A stretch of DNA of 64,000 nucleotides from Kosakonia sacchari SP1 (GCF_000300455.3 NZ_CP007215.2:868001-932000); one strand, 5' to 3'. Counted from the stretch's first letter, positions 45,401 through 57,137 are shown. Made by a program: numbers and translations. The notes: a model not told the origin generated them from the sequence alone.

Positions 45401-45833
45401 TTGGCTGGAACATCTTGTCTATTGTGCCAACGGCTGCACCGGCACCAGCCGCTTGTTCGTTCGCAAAGAGGGCGAATGGTGTTTTCCCCCGCTACCTGCT
45501 GATAAGGCGCTGGAATATCTGGCAACGCTGATTGAAGGCTATCGGGAAGGCATGGTGAAACCGCTTCTGTTATTGCCGGAAAGCGGCGGCGCGTGGATAA
45601 AAGTCTGTTATGACGCGGCAAATGATGCCATGTTAAAGGACGAAGAGACGTTACAAAAAGCGCAGAGTAAATTTCTGCAGGCGTACGAAGGCAATATGGT
45701 GGTGCGTGGTGAAGGCGATGATGTCTGGTATCAGCGCCTGTGGCGAACCCTTGAACCTGAGTATTACGCTGAAATTACCGAACAAGCGCAGCGTTTTCTG
45801 TTACCGCTTTATCGACACAACCAGTCCGATTGA
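42462..45833 (+). CDS. recC: RecBCD exonuclease subunit RecC
   Basis: 1123 residues (E. coli 1122). RecC is a helicase-fold protein without working motor residues; it splits the DNA strands ahead of RecB and RecD and recognises the Chi sequence in its channel. The sequence is colinear with E. coli RecC from MLRVYHSNRLDVLEALMEFI to the end. It is separated from recB by ptrA, as in E. coli. Confidence 0.96.
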   Translation: MLRVYHSNRLDVLEALMEFIVEHNRLDDPFEPEVVLVQSTGMAQWLQMTLAQKFSIAANITFPLPASFIWEMFVTVLDGIPKESAFNKQSMSWKLMSLLPGMLEQEAFTMLRHYLNDDDDKRKLFQLSSRVADLYDQYLVYRPEWLTRWEAGEQIDGLDEAQRWQAPLWRALVEHTAALGQPHWHRANLYQRFIDKLESAEQRPAGLPSRVFICGISALPPIYLQALQALGKHIDVHLLFTNPCRYYWGDIKDPAFLAKLITRNRRHHRENRQFPLFRDTQNAEGLFNADGEQDVGNPLLASWGKLGRDNIFLLAGMERYEELDAFVDITPGSLLQNLKYDILELQNGAVAGVTAEEFSRSDKKRLLDPNDRSVTVHICHSPQREVEILHDRLLTMLEEDPELTPRDIVVMVADIDSYSPYIQAVFGSATGERYLPYAISDRRARQAHPALQAFISLLSLPDSRFVSEDVLALLDVPVLAARFNINEEGLRYLRLWVNESGIRWGMDDDNVRELELPPTGQHTWQFGLTRMLLGYAMESRQGEWQSILPYDESSGLIAELVGHLAELLMQLNIWRRGLSEARPLEEWLPVCRDMLNDFFLPDQDTEAALALIEQQWQDIIAQGVGANYHDAIPLSLLRDELAQRLDQERISQRFLAGPVNICTLMPMRSIPFKVVCLLGMNDGVYPRALPPLGFDLMSQKPQRGDRSRRDDDRYLFLEALNSAQQQLYISYIGRSIQDNKERFPSVLVQELVDYIGQSHYLPGDALLNCDESEKRVKAHITHLHTRMPFDPANYTADEWQSYVRDWLPAASLQGQAHAEFIQALDDVPLETLTFDQLQRFWAHPVRAFFQMRLRVNFRPEESEIPDAEPFILDGLSRYQVNQEILNTLVEEQDAEKLFRRYRAAGVLPYGAFGEIIWETQCQEMQELANRVIAYRQPSDSLEIDLHCAGVHLTGWLPRVQPDGLLRWRPALLSVSQGLQLWLEHLVYCANGCTGTSRLFVRKEGEWCFPPLPADKALEYLATLIEGYREGMVKPLLLLPESGGAWIKVCYDAANDAMLKDEETLQKAQSKFLQAYEGNMVVRGEGDDVWYQRLWRTLEPEYYAEITEQAQRFLLPLYRHNQSD

Positions 45834-45903
45834 TTGTATAAAAATTGCGCGAAATGGTTGCATCCATTATCATGCGCGACGGTCACGGACTGATATAACA
45901 AGA

Positions 45904-45922
45904 GTGCTGGCTCAGCCAGCAC
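45904..45922 (+). other. hairpin in the recC-ptrA gap
   Basis: Stem GTGCTGG / CCAGCAC with short CTCAG loop and no T-run, in the 153-bp gap. It may be a weak pause or processing site. Confidence 0.45.
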
Positions 45923-45986
45923 AGGTTTACCCGGCTTTCTCGATTCTCCCTGGGCGAGCCGGAAAAGTTAATGATGAGGTTCGTGA

Positions 45987-48887
45987 ATGCCCCGCAGCAC
46001 CTGGTTCAAAGTTTTTGTCCTGTTTTTTGCCCTCTGGGCTTCATTCAGTCAAGCAGACAACGGTTGGCAACCTGTTCAGGAAACTATCCGTAAGAGCGAC
46101 AAAGATACCCGGCAATATCAGGCGATACGCCTTGATAACGGTATGGTCGTGTTGCTGGTGTCCGACGCGCAGGCGGTCAAATCGCTCTCTGCGCTGGTGG
46201 TGCCGGTCGGCTCGCTGGAAGATCCGGATGCGCACCCCGGCCTTGCTCATTATCTTGAGCACATGACACTGATGGGTTCGAAAAAATACCCGCAGCCTGA
46301 TAGCCTGGCCGAATTCCTTAAGCTGCATGGTGGCAGCCACAATGCCAGCACCGCGCCTTATCGCACCGCTTATTATCTGGAAGTGGAGAACAATGCGCTG
46401 GAAGGGGCTGTTGACCGTTTAGCTGATGCCATTGCCGCTCCCATGCTGGATAAAAAATATGGTGAACGCGAGCGCAACGCGGTCAACGCCGAGCTGACAA
46501 TGGCCCGCACCCGTGACGGTATGCGTATGGCGCAGGTCAGCGCGGAAACCATCAACCCGGCACACCCCGGCGCGCGCTTCTCCGGCGGTAACCTTGAAAC
46601 CCTGAGCGATAAGCCCGGCAGCCCTGTTCATGCCGCATTGCTGGCGTTTCGCGATAAATACTACTCGGCCAACCTGATGAAGGCGGTGATCTACAGTAAT
46701 CGTCCATTAGCTGATCTGGCGAAAATTGCCGTCGAAACGTATGGCCGTGTACCGAATAAGAATATCGACAAGCCGGACATCACGGTTCCCGTGGTGACCG
46801 ACGCGCAGAAAGGCATCATCATCCACTATGTCCCGGCGGTGCCGCGTAAAGTACTACGTGTGGAGTTTCGTATTGATAACAATACCGCCGCCTTCCGTAG
46901 CAAAACGGACGAGCTTATCACCTATTTGATTGGCAACCGCAGCCCGGGCACGCTCTCGGACTGGTTACAAAGTCAGGGGTTGGTTGAAGGTATTCGCGGT
47001 GATTCTGATCCGGTGGTGAATGGCAACAGCGGTGTGCTAGCCATATCCGCAACGTTGACCGATAAAGGTCAGGCCAATCGTGACGAAGTCGTGGCCGCCA
47101 TTTTCAGCTACCTGCAACTGTTGCGCGAAAAGGGCGTTGATAAGCGTTATTTCGACGAGCTGGCACATATTCTCAATCTCGATTTCCGCTATCCCTCTAT
47201 TACCCGCGATATGGATTACGTCGAGTGGCTGGCGGACACAATGATCCGCGTGCCTGTCGCCCATACGCTGGACTCGGTGAACATTGCCGATCGGTTCGAT
47301 GCCAAAGCGGTGCAGGCGCGTCTTGATGAGATGACGCCGCAAAATGCGCGTATCTGGTACATCAGCCCGGATGAACCGCACAATAAAACGGCCTATTTTG
47401 TTGAAGCGCCTTACCAGGTGAATAAGATCACGCCGGAAACCTATGCCGACTGGCAGACGCGCCAGAGCCGTATCGCGCTGAAATTTCCGGAGTTGAATCC
47501 CTACATTCCGGACGACTTCACGCTGATAAAACCGGCGAAGCAGTACGAACACCCTGAACTGATTGTCGATGAGCCGACGTTGCGCGTGGTGTATATGCCA
47601 AGCCAATATTTCGCCAGCGAGCCCAAAGCGGATGTGAGCGTAGTGCTGCGTAACCCGCAGGCGATGGATAGCGCGAAAAGCCAGGTGATATTTGCTCTTA
47701 ATGACTATCTGGCGGGGCTGGCACTCGATCAGCTCAGTAATCAGGCGGCGGTCGGTGGCATCAGTTTTTCCACCAATGCCAATAACGGTTTAATGCTTAA
47801 CGCCAACGGGTATACCCAGCGTTTGCCGCAGCTTTTCCAGGCGCTGCTGGCCGGGTATTTCAGCTATACGCCGACGGAAGAACAGCTTGCCCAGGCCAAA
47901 TCCTGGTATACACAGATGATGGACTCCGCCGAAAAAGGCAAAGCGTTCGATCAGGCAATCATGCCGATCCAGATGTTGTCGCAGGTGCCTTATTTCCAGC
48001 GTGAAGAGCGCCGCGCGTTACTGCCATCTATTACCTTGCAGGATATTTTGCACTACCGCGATGCGTTGAAAAGTAATGCGCGTCCGGAATTCCTGGTGGT
48101 GGGTAACCTGAGCGAACAGCAGACGAAAGACCTCGCTCATGACGTGCAAAAACAGCTTGGCGCGAACGGTACGGTATGGTGCCGAAACCAGAACGTCGTG
48201 GTAGATAAGCAGCAGAATGTGAGCTTTGAAAAAGCGGGCAACAGCACGGACTCCGCACTCGCGGCGGTGTTTGTACCCACCGGTTTTGATGAGTTCAGCA
48301 GTTCGGCATACAGCGCCATGTTAGGGCAAATCGTGCAGCCGTGGTTCTATAACCAACTGCGCACGGAAGAACAACTGGGTTACGCCGTGTTCGCCTTCCC
48401 AATGAGCGTAGGTCGCCAGTGGGGCATGGGGTTCTTGTTGCAAAGCAATGACAAACAGCCAGCCTATCTCTGGGAGCGCTACAAGGCTTTCTTCCCCACC
48501 GCAGAAGCGAAATTACGGGCAATGAAGCCGGAAGAGTTCGCGCAGCTTCAGCAGGGCGTCATCGCGCAACTTACGCAAGCGCCGCAAACATTAGGTGAAG
48601 AAGCTTCCAAACTCAGCAAAGATTTCGATCGTGGCAATATGCGCTTCGATTCGCGTGATAAAGTAGTCGCTCAGATAAAACTGCTGACGCCGCAAAAACT
48701 TGCCGATTTCTTCCATCAGGCGGTGGTAGAGCCACAAGGTATGGCGATCCTGTCGCAGATCTCCGGTAGCCAGAGCGGGAAAGCAGATTATGCTCGCCCG
48801 CAGGGTTGGAAGGTCTGGGATAGCACCAGCGCGTTGCAGCAAACCTTACCGAAGATGACCGAGAAAGATGAGAGAAACGACCGCTGA
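45987..48887 (+). CDS. ptrA: protease III (pitrilysin) PtrA
   Basis: Periplasmic M16 zinc metalloprotease that degrades small peptides; 966 residues (E. coli 962). A signal peptide (MPRSTWFKVFVLFFALWASF) precedes the inverted zinc motif H88-Y-L-E91-H92, numbering as in E. coli, with the further glutamate near 169 (NAVNAELTMAR). The 3' end overlaps recB by 20 nt. Confidence 0.96.
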   Translation: MPRSTWFKVFVLFFALWASFSQADNGWQPVQETIRKSDKDTRQYQAIRLDNGMVVLLVSDAQAVKSLSALVVPVGSLEDPDAHPGLAHYLEHMTLMGSKKYPQPDSLAEFLKLHGGSHNASTAPYRTAYYLEVENNALEGAVDRLADAIAAPMLDKKYGERERNAVNAELTMARTRDGMRMAQVSAETINPAHPGARFSGGNLETLSDKPGSPVHAALLAFRDKYYSANLMKAVIYSNRPLADLAKIAVETYGRVPNKNIDKPDITVPVVTDAQKGIIIHYVPAVPRKVLRVEFRIDNNTAAFRSKTDELITYLIGNRSPGTLSDWLQSQGLVEGIRGDSDPVVNGNSGVLAISATLTDKGQANRDEVVAAIFSYLQLLREKGVDKRYFDELAHILNLDFRYPSITRDMDYVEWLADTMIRVPVAHTLDSVNIADRFDAKAVQARLDEMTPQNARIWYISPDEPHNKTAYFVEAPYQVNKITPETYADWQTRQSRIALKFPELNPYIPDDFTLIKPAKQYEHPELIVDEPTLRVVYMPSQYFASEPKADVSVVLRNPQAMDSAKSQVIFALNDYLAGLALDQLSNQAAVGGISFSTNANNGLMLNANGYTQRLPQLFQALLAGYFSYTPTEEQLAQAKSWYTQMMDSAEKGKAFDQAIMPIQMLSQVPYFQREERRALLPSITLQDILHYRDALKSNARPEFLVVGNLSEQQTKDLAHDVQKQLGANGTVWCRNQNVVVDKQQNVSFEKAGNSTDSALAAVFVPTGFDEFSSSAYSAMLGQIVQPWFYNQLRTEEQLGYAVFAFPMSVGRQWGMGFLLQSNDKQPAYLWERYKAFFPTAEAKLRAMKPEEFAQLQQGVIAQLTQAPQTLGEEASKLSKDFDRGNMRFDSRDKVVAQIKLLTPQKLADFFHQAVVEPQGMAILSQISGSQSGKADYARPQGWKVWDSTSALQQTLPKMTEKDERNDR

Positions 48888-51800
48888 GACCCTTGATCCC
48901 CTGCGCTTGCCGCTCACCGGCGAGCGCCTGATTGAAGCCTCGGCGGGTACCGGTAAAACCTTTACCATTGCCGCGCTCTATTTGCGGCTGCTATTAGGGT
49001 TAGGCGGCAGCGCCGCCTACCCGCGCCCACTGAGCGTTGAAGAACTGCTGGTGGTGACTTTCACCGAGGCCGCGACAGAAGAGCTGCGTGGCCGCATTCG
49101 CAGTAACATCCATGAGTTGCGCATTGCTTGCCTGCGCGAAACGACTGATAACCCGCTGTATGCGCGTCTGCTGGACGAGATTGCCGATAAGCAAGAGGCG
49201 GCGCACTGGTTGCTGTTGGCAGAGCGGCAAATGGACGAAGCGGCAATCTTTACGATCCACGGTTTTTGCCAGCGCATGCTGAGTCTGAATGCCTTCGAAT
49301 CCGGCATGCTGTTTGAACTGCAACTGCTGGAAGATGAGTCGCTGCTGCGTTATCAGGCCTGTGCGGATTTCTGGCGTCGCCACTGCTATCCGTTGACGCG
49401 TGAAATTGCTGAAGTTATCCATGCTTCGTGGAAAGGTCCGCAGGATCTGCTCAAAGCGATCGACCGCTATCTGCAAGGGGAAGCGCCGCAAATCAAAACG
49501 CCGCCAGCGGCAGACGAAACGCTGGCCTCGCGCCATCAGCAAATTATTGCGCAGATTGGCGAGGTGAAACGTCAGTGGAGCGCTTGCGTTAATGAAATCG
49601 AGCCACTGCTCGAAAACTCCGGTATTGACCGGCGTAAATTTAACCGTGGCAACCAGGCGAAGTGGATCGAGAAAATCTCCACCTGGGCGCAGGAAGAGAC
49701 CCGCAGTTACCTGTTGCCGGACGCGCTGGAAAAATTCACTCAGTCCTTTCTTATTGAACGCACAAAACCTGACGGCGTTGTGCCAGAACACCCGCTTTTC
49801 GTCGCCATTGAAAACTTGCTGGCGCAGTCTCTGACGCTTAACGATCTGGTGCTGACCAGCGCGATGCGAGAGATCCGTGAAACGGTGGCAAAAGAGAAAC
49901 GCCGGCGCGGCGAACTGGGCTTTGACGATATGCTCAGCCGCCTTGATGATGCCCTGCGAAGCCCGAACGGCGAAGCATTGGCCGCGGCAATACGCGCCCG
50001 TTTCCCGGTTGCGATGATCGATGAATTTCAGGATACCGACCCGCAGCAGTACCGTATTTTTAGCCGCATCTGGCTGAAACAGCCGGATTGCGGTCTGTTG
50101 CTGATTGGCGACCCAAAACAGGCCATTTACGCGTTTCGCGGCGCGGATATTTTCACCTATATGAAAGCGCGCGATGAAGTGAGCGCCCGCTATACGCTGG
50201 ATACCAACTGGCGCTCGTCGCCAGGCATGATTGCCAGCGTCAACCAGCTCTTCAGCCGGATGGACGACGCTTTCATGTTCCGTCAAATCCCGTTCCTGCC
50301 GGTAAAAGCAGCCGCCAAAAACGCAGGCTTACGCTTTGCGTATCAGGGGGAAACGCAGCCGGCGATGAAGCTGTGGCTGATGGAGGGCGACGGCGTAAGC
50401 GTCGGGGATTATCAAGGATTCATGGCGCAGTTATGCGCAGCACAAATCCGCGACTGGCTGAGTGCCGGGCTGCGGGGCGAAGCGCTGCTGTATGAAGGGG
50501 AAAACGCGCGGCCAGTAAAAGCGTCGGATATTACCGTGCTGGTGCGCAGTCGCCATGAAGCCTCGCTTATCCGCGATGCGCTGACGTTACTGAATATTCC
50601 ATCTGTGTACCTTTCCAACCGCGACAGCGTTTTTGAAACACCGGAAGCACAGGAGTTGCTGTGGCTGTTGCAGGCGGTGCTTGCACCAGAGCGCGAAAGT
50701 ACGCTGCGCAGTGCGTTGGCGACATCCTTGCTGGGGCTTACCGCGCCGGATATTGATGCGCTCAACCAGAATGAGCTGGCGTGGGATGAGATTGTTGAAG
50801 AGTTTTCTGGCTATCGCGAGCTGTGGCAAAAACGCGGTGTGATGGCGATGTTGCGCAGACTGATGAGCGCGCGACATGTGGCGGAAAACTTACTGGCAAC
50901 CCCCGGCGGTGAACGACGGCTGACGGATATCCTGCACATCAGCGAGTTGTTGCAGGAAGCAGGTACGCAACTGGAAAGTGAACATGCGCTTACCCGCTGG
51001 CTGGCGCAGCGTATTGCCGAACCGAACGCTAATGCATCAAGCGAGCAACTGCGGCTGGAGAGTGATAAACACCTGGTGCAGATTGTCACCATCCACAAAT
51101 CGAAAGGGCTGGAGTATCCGCTGGTCTGGCTGCCGTTTATCGCTAATTTCCGCATTCAGGATCAGGGCTTTTACCACGATCGCGACTCCTTTGCCGCCGT
51201 GCTCGATCTCAGCCATGCTGAAGAGAGCGTCGCGCTGGCGGAAGCGGAGCGTCTGGCCGAAGACCTGCGTTTGCTGTACGTGGCGTTGACGCGTTCGGTC
51301 TGGCATTGCAGCTTAGGCGTTGCCCCACTGTTTCGTCGTCGTGGCGAAAAAACCGGAGCCAGTGATTTTCACCAGAGCGCTCTGGGGCGGCTTCTGCAGA
51401 AAGGCGAAGCGCTGGATGCCGCCGCGTTGCGTAACGTTTTGCAGCAACTGTGCAATGACGATATTGCCCTTTGCATCCCGTCAATGCCGGACGCCGGGCG
51501 CTGGCAACTGCCGCAAATGGAACCACCGACGCTGAGCGTGCGCGAAATCACGCGGCGCATCAGCGATGACTGGCGTGTCACCAGCTATTCCGGATTGCAG
51601 CAGCGTGCTCATGGCATCGCTCAGGAGCTGCTACCGCGTCTGGATATTGACGCAGCCGGAGAGCGAGAGGCGTTGCAAGAGCCAGTATTAACGCCGCACC
51701 AGTTTCCACGCGGCGCGGCGCCGGGAACATTTTTGCATAGCTTGTTTGAAGACCTGGATTTTACGCAGCCGGTCGCTGACGCCTGGGTTGCAGAGAAATT

Positions 51801-52416
51801 GCTGGCGGGCGGTTACGAAGCACACTGGCAGCCGGTGCTAAGCCGCTGGCTGGAAATCGTGCTGCATGTGCCGCTGGCGCAAACGGGCATTTCTCTGAGC
51901 CAACTGACGAATAAAGAAAAACAGGTGGAAATGGAGTTTTACCTGCCGATTAGCGCCACGCTGAGCGCGGAGGCGCTGGATGAACTCATCCGGCGTTATG
52001 ATCCGCTATCGGCTGGCTGCCCGCCGCTCGATTTTCGCGATGTGCGCGGCATGTTGAAAGGGTTTATCGACCTGGTGTTTCGCCACAACGGGCGTTATTA
52101 CCTGCTGGATTACAAATCCAACTGGCTGGGCGAGAGCGCTGAAGCCTACACGCAAGCAGCCATGGCGGCGGCGATGCAGTCGCACCGCTACGACTTGCAG
52201 TACCAGCTTTACAGCCTGGCGTTGCACCGCTTTTTGCGCCATCGCATTACAGGATATGACTACGAACACCATTTTGGTGGCGTGATTTATCTGTTCCTGC
52301 GTGGTGTGGATGCGCAAAATCCGCAACAGGGGATTTTCACTATCCGGCCTGATGTTGAATTGATTACACAAATGGACGACCTGTTCGCAGGCGTTGTGCC
52401 GGAGGTTGCGCCATGA
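48868..52416 (+). CDS. recB: RecBCD exonuclease subunit RecB
   Basis: Main helicase and nuclease of RecBCD, 1182 residues (E. coli 1180). Walker A is ASAGTGKTF near 29; other UvrD-type motifs include [46 protein letters not shown] and [14 protein letters not shown]. The C-terminal nuclease has [12 protein letters not shown] and [12 protein letters not shown], including the catalytic D and K of the DYK triad. It overlaps ptrA by 20 nt and recD by 4 nt. Confidence 0.96.
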   Translation: MRETTAETLDPLRLPLTGERLIEASAGTGKTFTIAALYLRLLLGLGGSAAYPRPLSVEELLVVTFTEAATEELRGRIRSNIHELRIACLRETTDNPLYARLLDEIADKQEAAHWLLLAERQMDEAAIFTIHGFCQRMLSLNAFESGMLFELQLLEDESLLRYQACADFWRRHCYPLTREIAEVIHASWKGPQDLLKAIDRYLQGEAPQIKTPPAADETLASRHQQIIAQIGEVKRQWSACVNEIEPLLENSGIDRRKFNRGNQAKWIEKISTWAQEETRSYLLPDALEKFTQSFLIERTKPDGVVPEHPLFVAIENLLAQSLTLNDLVLTSAMREIRETVAKEKRRRGELGFDDMLSRLDDALRSPNGEALAAAIRARFPVAMIDEFQDTDPQQYRIFSRIWLKQPDCGLLLIGDPKQAIYAFRGADIFTYMKARDEVSARYTLDTNWRSSPGMIASVNQLFSRMDDAFMFRQIPFLPVKAAAKNAGLRFAYQGETQPAMKLWLMEGDGVSVGDYQGFMAQLCAAQIRDWLSAGLRGEALLYEGENARPVKASDITVLVRSRHEASLIRDALTLLNIPSVYLSNRDSVFETPEAQELLWLLQAVLAPERESTLRSALATSLLGLTAPDIDALNQNELAWDEIVEEFSGYRELWQKRGVMAMLRRLMSARHVAENLLATPGGERRLTDILHISELLQEAGTQLESEHALTRWLAQRIAEPNANASSEQLRLESDKHLVQIVTIHKSKGLEYPLVWLPFIANFRIQDQGFYHDRDSFAAVLDLSHAEESVALAEAERLAEDLRLLYVALTRSVWHCSLGVAPLFRRRGEKTGASDFHQSALGRLLQKGEALDAAALRNVLQQLCNDDIALCIPSMPDAGRWQLPQMEPPTLSVREITRRISDDWRVTSYSGLQQRAHGIAQELLPRLDIDAAGEREALQEPVLTPHQFPRGAAPGTFLHSLFEDLDFTQPVADAWVAEKLLAGGYEAHWQPVLSRWLEIVLHVPLAQTGISLSQLTNKEKQVEMEFYLPISATLSAEALDELIRRYDPLSAGCPPLDFRDVRGMLKGFIDLVFRHNGRYYLLDYKSNWLGESAEAYTQAAMAAAMQSHRYDLQYQLYSLALHRFLRHRITGYDYEHHFGGVIYLFLRGVDAQNPQQGIFTIRPDVELITQMDDLFAGVVPEVAP

Positions 52417-54248
52417 GTATGCAAAGTTTGCTACAAGTTGCGGTGGAGCAGAAGCTGCTGCGCGCGCTGGATGTGCAGTTTGCGCTGACGGTCGCCACGG
52501 AGCAGGAACCCGCCGTGATGCTGGCTGCGGCGTTGTTAAGCCATGACACCGGTGAAGGGCACGTATGCCTGCCACTCGCGCGTCTTACACCAGAGACATA
52601 CGGCAAAGACTCGCTGCTGTTTAGCGAGTTATTCGCCCTTGCAGGCAACCCGGATGACTGGCGTAACGTCTTGCTGAGTTCGCCCGCAGTGAGCGAATGT
52701 GAAGCCGCTACGCCGATGATCCTTACCGATTCCCGCCTCTACCTGAACCGTATGTGGTGCCACGAGCGGCGGGTTGCCGCGTTTTTTGCCGCACAGGCAC
52801 CATTGCAGGATATCGATGAAACGCGAATGGCGCAGACGCTGGAGGGGCTATTTCCCTCCTCGTTGGGAACGGAAATCAACTGGCAAAAAGTGGCCGCCGC
52901 CGTGGCGCTTACCCGGCGGATTTCGGTGATTTCCGGTGGCCCGGGAACCGGAAAAACCACGACTGTGGCGAAACTGCTCGCGGCGCTGGTGCAGACGGTG
53001 GACGGCGACAAGTGCCGTATTTGCCTTGCCGCGCCAACCGGGAAAGCCGCCGCGCGCCTGACCGAATCGCTGGGCAGTGCGCTACGCCAGTTGCAACTGG
53101 ATGCCCGACAAAAAGCGATGCTGCCGGATGAGGCCAGCACGCTGCACCGGTTGCTTGGCGCGCAGCCCGGCAGCCAGCGCATGCGTCATCACGCTGGCAA
53201 CCCGTTACATCTGGATGTGCTGGTCGTCGATGAAGCGTCCATGATTGATTTACCTATGATGTCGCGGTTAATCGATGCGCTGCCTTCGCGGGCGCGGGTG
53301 ATTTTCCTTGGCGATCGCGATCAACTGGCCTCGGTGGAAGCTGGCGCGGTGCTGGGTGATATCTGCGCGTGGGTCAATGCCGGATATAGCGCTGAACGCG
53401 CAGCGCAATTGTCGCGTCTGACAGGCGCTCCGGTTCCCGAAGGTATCGCGGAGGCAGGCAGCTTGCGTGACTGCCTCTGTTTGCTGCAAAAAAGCTACCG
53501 CTTTGGCAGTGATTCCGGGATTGGCCAGCTCGCCGCCGCCGTCAACCGGGGCGATAAACGCGCGATGCAAGCGGTATTCAGCCAGGGGTTTGCGGACATT
53601 GAGCGTAAGCCCCTGAGCAGCGCCGAAGAGTATCAGGGCATGATTGACGATGCGCTAGCGGGTTATGCGCGCTTTCTCTCATTGGTGAGAAGCCACGCCG
53701 GGCCGAAAGAGGTGATTGCCGCCTTTGGCGAATACCAGCTGCTCTGCGCCTTGCGTGAAGGGCCGTTTGGCGTCAGCGGGCTGAATGAGCGGCTGGAGCT
53801 GGCGCTGGTGCGTCAGCACCAGATTACCCGGCTGGCGCATTCGCGCTGGTATCACGGGCGACCGGTGATGATTTCACGTAACGATTCGGCGCTGGGGTTG
53901 TTTAACGGCGACATCGGCATCGCGCTGGATCAAGGGCAGGGGATCCGCGTCTGGTTCCCGATGCCGGATGGCGAGATCAAACCGGTGTTGCCAAGCCGCT
54001 TGCCGGAACATGACACCGCGTGGGCGATGACGGTACATAAATCGCAGGGTTCGGAGTTTGATCATGCTGCGCTGATCCTGCCGGGACAGATTGCGCCAGT
54101 GATAACGCGTGAATTGGTTTACACCGCGATTACCCGCGCCCGTAATCGCTTGTCGGTCTATGCCGACGAACGCGTGCTGGGGCAGGCGATTGCGACCCGC
54201 ACCGAACGGCGCAGCGGGCTGGATTCACTCTTTCGTTCACGGATGTAA
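52413..54248 (+). CDS. recD: RecBCD exonuclease subunit RecD
   Basis: Fast 5'-3' helicase of RecBCD, 611 residues (E. coli 608). Walker A is [15 protein letters not shown] near 174, DEAS ([13 protein letters not shown]) is the Walker B motif, and the SF1B C-terminal motif [15 protein letters not shown] is near 545. ATG overlaps the recB stop (ATGAG). It converges on argA with a hairpin between. Confidence 0.96.
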   Translation: MSMQSLLQVAVEQKLLRALDVQFALTVATEQEPAVMLAAALLSHDTGEGHVCLPLARLTPETYGKDSLLFSELFALAGNPDDWRNVLLSSPAVSECEAATPMILTDSRLYLNRMWCHERRVAAFFAAQAPLQDIDETRMAQTLEGLFPSSLGTEINWQKVAAAVALTRRISVISGGPGTGKTTTVAKLLAALVQTVDGDKCRICLAAPTGKAAARLTESLGSALRQLQLDARQKAMLPDEASTLHRLLGAQPGSQRMRHHAGNPLHLDVLVVDEASMIDLPMMSRLIDALPSRARVIFLGDRDQLASVEAGAVLGDICAWVNAGYSAERAAQLSRLTGAPVPEGIAEAGSLRDCLCLLQKSYRFGSDSGIGQLAAAVNRGDKRAMQAVFSQGFADIERKPLSSAEEYQGMIDDALAGYARFLSLVRSHAGPKEVIAAFGEYQLLCALREGPFGVSGLNERLELALVRQHQITRLAHSRWYHGRPVMISRNDSALGLFNGDIGIALDQGQGIRVWFPMPDGEIKPVLPSRLPEHDTAWAMTVHKSQGSEFDHAALILPGQIAPVITRELVYTAITRARNRLSVYADERVLGQAIATRTERRSGLDSLFRSRM

Positions 54249-54275
54249 AAGCCCCCGCAGAAGGCGGGGGCGAAA
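54246..54275 (-). terminator. hairpin shared by argA and recD ends
   Basis: Stem GCCCCCGC / GCGGGGGC. On the minus strand it is followed by TTTTACA, so it mainly serves argA. Confidence 0.8.
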
Positions 54276-54277
54276 GC

Positions 54278-55609
54278 TCAGGTGAGATCGGCCATCAGCA
54301 CTTTTGACCGGCGCTGGTAGTTGTACATCTCTTTTTTGGTTTCCGGCAGGGAATCAATATCCACCGGCGTGAAACCGCGCTCCTGGAACCAGTGAATGCT
54401 GCGGGTCGTCAGCACAAACAGTTTGCTCAGCCCCATTTGCTTCGCCTGAGCGGCAATGCGCTCCAGCAGCACTTCCCCGCGCGATGAGCTGCGGTAATCG
54501 GGATGAACCGCGACACAGGCCATCTCACCGATTTTCTCTTCCGGGAAGGGATACAGTGCCGCACAGGCGATGGTCAGGTTATCGCGTTCGATAATCGTGA
54601 ACTTGTCGATCTCCATTTCCAGCTGTTCGCGCGAGCGGCGCACCAGGATCCCTTGCTGTTCCAGCGGGCGGATAAGCTCCAGGATCCCGCCGATATCGTT
54701 GATCGTGGCGCGGCGGATCTGTTCGGCGCTCTCCATGACAATTTGCGTACCGATACCGTCGCGCGAGAAGAGTTCCTGCAACAATGCGCCATCTTCCTGG
54801 TAGCTGATTAAGTGGCTGCGGCGTACGCCGCTGCGGCAGGCTTTGACCGCGCCACGCAGGAAACGCACGGTGCCGGAGTGATAATCGCCACGCGCTTCCA
54901 GTGTCTCGACGCGCGCCTGCGCTTCATTCGGGAATAGCTCAGAAACGATTTCGCCCTCATCGTTCATCACGCCTTGCGATGAACAAAAGCCGATCATCTT
55001 TTCCGCTTTCAGTTTGATAGCAAGCTGAGTGGCGATCTCTTCCGAGGTCAGGTTAAAACTTTCGCCTGTGACCGAAACTGCCACCGGCCCCATCAGCACA
55101 ATCGCGCCGCTGGCAAGCTGGCGGTGAATCGCCTCTTCGTCAATGCGACGAATACGGCCGCTGTGGCAGTAGTCGACACCATCATCCACACCCAACGGCT
55201 GAGAGATAATAAAATTACCGCTAACGACATTAATATGTGCGCCTTGCAGCGGGGTATTGTTGAGGCTCATCGACAAACGCGCGGTGATGTCCAGTTGCAA
55301 CAACCCGGCGGCTTGCTTAACCAGTTCAAGCGTTTTCGCGTCGGTAACGCGGGTATGTTTGTGGTAAATCGGCTCATGGTTGTGTTCGGCGAGATTTGCG
55401 TCGATCTGCGGACGCGCGCCGTAGACCACCACCAGCCGGATACCCAGACTGTGCAGCAGGCCGATGTCATTGACAATACTGGAAAAGTTTTCATGCTCAA
55501 TGGCTTCACCGCCGAGCATAATGACAAACGTCTTGCCACGGTGGGCATTAATATAGGGAACGGAGTGGCGAAATCCCTGCACCAGTTCGGTTCTACGCTC
55601 TTTTACCAC
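54278..55609 (-). CDS. argA: N-acetylglutamate synthase ArgA
   Basis: First enzyme of arginine biosynthesis, acetylating glutamate; 443 residues, the E. coli length. An N-terminal amino-acid-kinase-like domain ([16 protein letters not shown]) carries the arginine feedback site, and a C-terminal GNAT domain ([20 protein letters not shown] near 360-380) is catalytic. It is divergent from amiC, and paired ARG boxes lie in the gap. Confidence 0.95.
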   Translation of the reverse strand: MVKERRTELVQGFRHSVPYINAHRGKTFVIMLGGEAIEHENFSSIVNDIGLLHSLGIRLVVVYGARPQIDANLAEHNHEPIYHKHTRVTDAKTLELVKQAAGLLQLDITARLSMSLNNTPLQGAHINVVSGNFIISQPLGVDDGVDYCHSGRIRRIDEEAIHRQLASGAIVLMGPVAVSVTGESFNLTSEEIATQLAIKLKAEKMIGFCSSQGVMNDEGEIVSELFPNEAQARVETLEARGDYHSGTVRFLRGAVKACRSGVRRSHLISYQEDGALLQELFSRDGIGTQIVMESAEQIRRATINDIGGILELIRPLEQQGILVRRSREQLEMEIDKFTIIERDNLTIACAALYPFPEEKIGEMACVAVHPDYRSSSRGEVLLERIAAQAKQMGLSKLFVLTTRSIHWFQERGFTPVDIDSLPETKKEMYNYQRRSKVLMADLT

Positions 55610-55620
55610 GGCCTGTCCTC

Positions 55621-55659
55621 AATGCATGATTATTCGTAAATTGTGTATTTTTATTCTTT
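55621..55659 (-). promoter_or_regulatory. argA: paired ARG boxes (ArgR operator) of argA
   Basis: Two 18-bp boxes spaced by exactly 3 bp, as ArgR requires: core TGCATGATTATTCG at 55623-55636 and TGTATTTTTATTCT at 55644-55657, each 12 of 14 to TGAATWWWWATTCA. They sit 12-50 bp from the argA start. Confidence 0.8.
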
Positions 55660-55835
55660 TCTGCCGTCGCGTGCAAGTGCAAATTTTGTGGTCGTGTAAC
55701 AAATGTTCCTCGCCGCAGCCCGCGGTCAGACATATGTTTACCCTTTAATAGATGACAGTTTATGCATCATTGGTTAAAGTTTTCCGTCAATTTTGACGAA
55801 TATTATTACGTATATAAAAATTGCTCGGGAGAAGC

Positions 55836-57089
55836 ATGTCGGGAAGTCAATCAGCGCTGAGTCGCCGCAGATTTTTAAAAGGCGCGGGGGCCATGTGGTT
55901 ATTAAGTGTGAGCCAAATTGGTCTGGCTGCAGTCAGCCAGGTGGTGGCGGTTCGCGTCTGGCCAGCGTCAAGCTATACGCGCGTGACGGTGGAATCGAAC
56001 CATGTCGTCAAATATAAGCAGTTCGCGTTGAGTAACCCCGACCGGCTGGTGGTGGATCTTGAAGGTGTGCATCTTAACTCCGTGTTAAAAGGCATGGGCG
56101 CGCAGATCCGTGGCGACGATCCTTATATCAAATCCGCGCGGGTAGGGCAGTTCGATCCGCAGACCGTGCGCATGGTGTTTGAGCTGAAACAGGACGTGAA
56201 GCCGCAGCTGTTTGCGCTGGCGCCGGTGGCCGGTTTTAAAGAGCGTCTGGTGATGGATCTCTACCCGGCCAATGCGAAAGATGTGCAGGATCCGCTACTG
56301 GCGCTGCTTGAAGAGTACAACAAAGGCGACCTTGAGCAGCAGGTGCCGCCCGCAGAGAGCGGCCCGAAGCCGGGGAAAGCCGGGCGTGACAGGCCGATTG
56401 TGATCATGCTCGATCCCGGTCACGGCGGTGAAGATCCGGGGGCGATGGGGAAATATCGCACCCGGGAAAAAGATGTGGTGCTGCAAATCGCGCGTCGGCT
56501 GCATGCGCTGATCGAGAAAGAGAGCAATATGAAAGCCTATATGACGCGCAACGAGGATGTGTTTATTCCGTTGAAAGTGCGCGTTGCCAAGGCGCAAAAA
56601 CAGCGCGCTGACCTGTTTGTGTCGATTCACGCTGATGCTTTCAGCAGCCGCCAGCCGAGCGGTTCTTCCGTCTTTGCGCTATCGACCAAAGGGGCGACCA
56701 GTACCGCCGCGAAATATCTGGCGGAGACGCAGAACGCGTCGGACTTAATCGGCGGGGTGAGCAAGAGCGGCGATCGCTATCTGGATCACACCATGTTCGA
56801 TATGGTGCAGTCGTTAACCATTAACGACAGCCTGAAGTTTGGCAAAGCGGTGCTCAACAAGCTTGGTAATATCAACAATCTGCATAAAAATCAGGTTGAG
56901 CAGGCCGGCTTCGCGGTACTGAAAGCGCCGGATATTCCGTCAATTCTGGTAGAAACCGCGTTTATCAGTAACGTGGAAGAGGAGCGTAAGCTGAAGACGG
57001 CGAAATTCCAGCAGGAAGTGGCAGAGTCGATTCTGGCAGGGATTAAAGCCTACTTCGCGGATGGCGCGACGCTGGCGAGAAGGGGATAA
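55836..57089 (+). CDS. amiC: N-acetylmuramoyl-L-alanine amidase AmiC
   Basis: Zinc amidase that splits septal peptidoglycan during daughter-cell separation, 417 residues from ATG 55836 (E. coli 417). A Tat signal is shown by [13 protein letters not shown]; the AMIN septal-targeting domain covers about 30-130; the amidase_3 domain starts at about 195 with [10 protein letters not shown], and the remaining zinc ligands lie at E in [13 protein letters not shown] and the final VETAFISN. An upstream TTG at 55821 is not conserved. It is activated by NlpD in E. coli. Confidence 0.95.
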   Translation: MSGSQSALSRRRFLKGAGAMWLLSVSQIGLAAVSQVVAVRVWPASSYTRVTVESNHVVKYKQFALSNPDRLVVDLEGVHLNSVLKGMGAQIRGDDPYIKSARVGQFDPQTVRMVFELKQDVKPQLFALAPVAGFKERLVMDLYPANAKDVQDPLLALLEEYNKGDLEQQVPPAESGPKPGKAGRDRPIVIMLDPGHGGEDPGAMGKYRTREKDVVLQIARRLHALIEKESNMKAYMTRNEDVFIPLKVRVAKAQKQRADLFVSIHADAFSSRQPSGSSVFALSTKGATSTAAKYLAETQNASDLIGGVSKSGDRYLDHTMFDMVQSLTINDSLKFGKAVLNKLGNINNLHKNQVEQAGFAVLKAPDIPSILVETAFISNVEEERKLKTAKFQQEVAESILAGIKAYFADGATLARRG

Positions 57090-57137
57090 CAGCATGGCGC
57101 TGAAAAGCGCCATTTTCTTTTGCGAACCGCAGAAACA

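Noticed and set aside
45706-46266. 186-codon open frame across the recC end and ptrA start
   Set aside because: Different frame from both genes and no recognisable domain.
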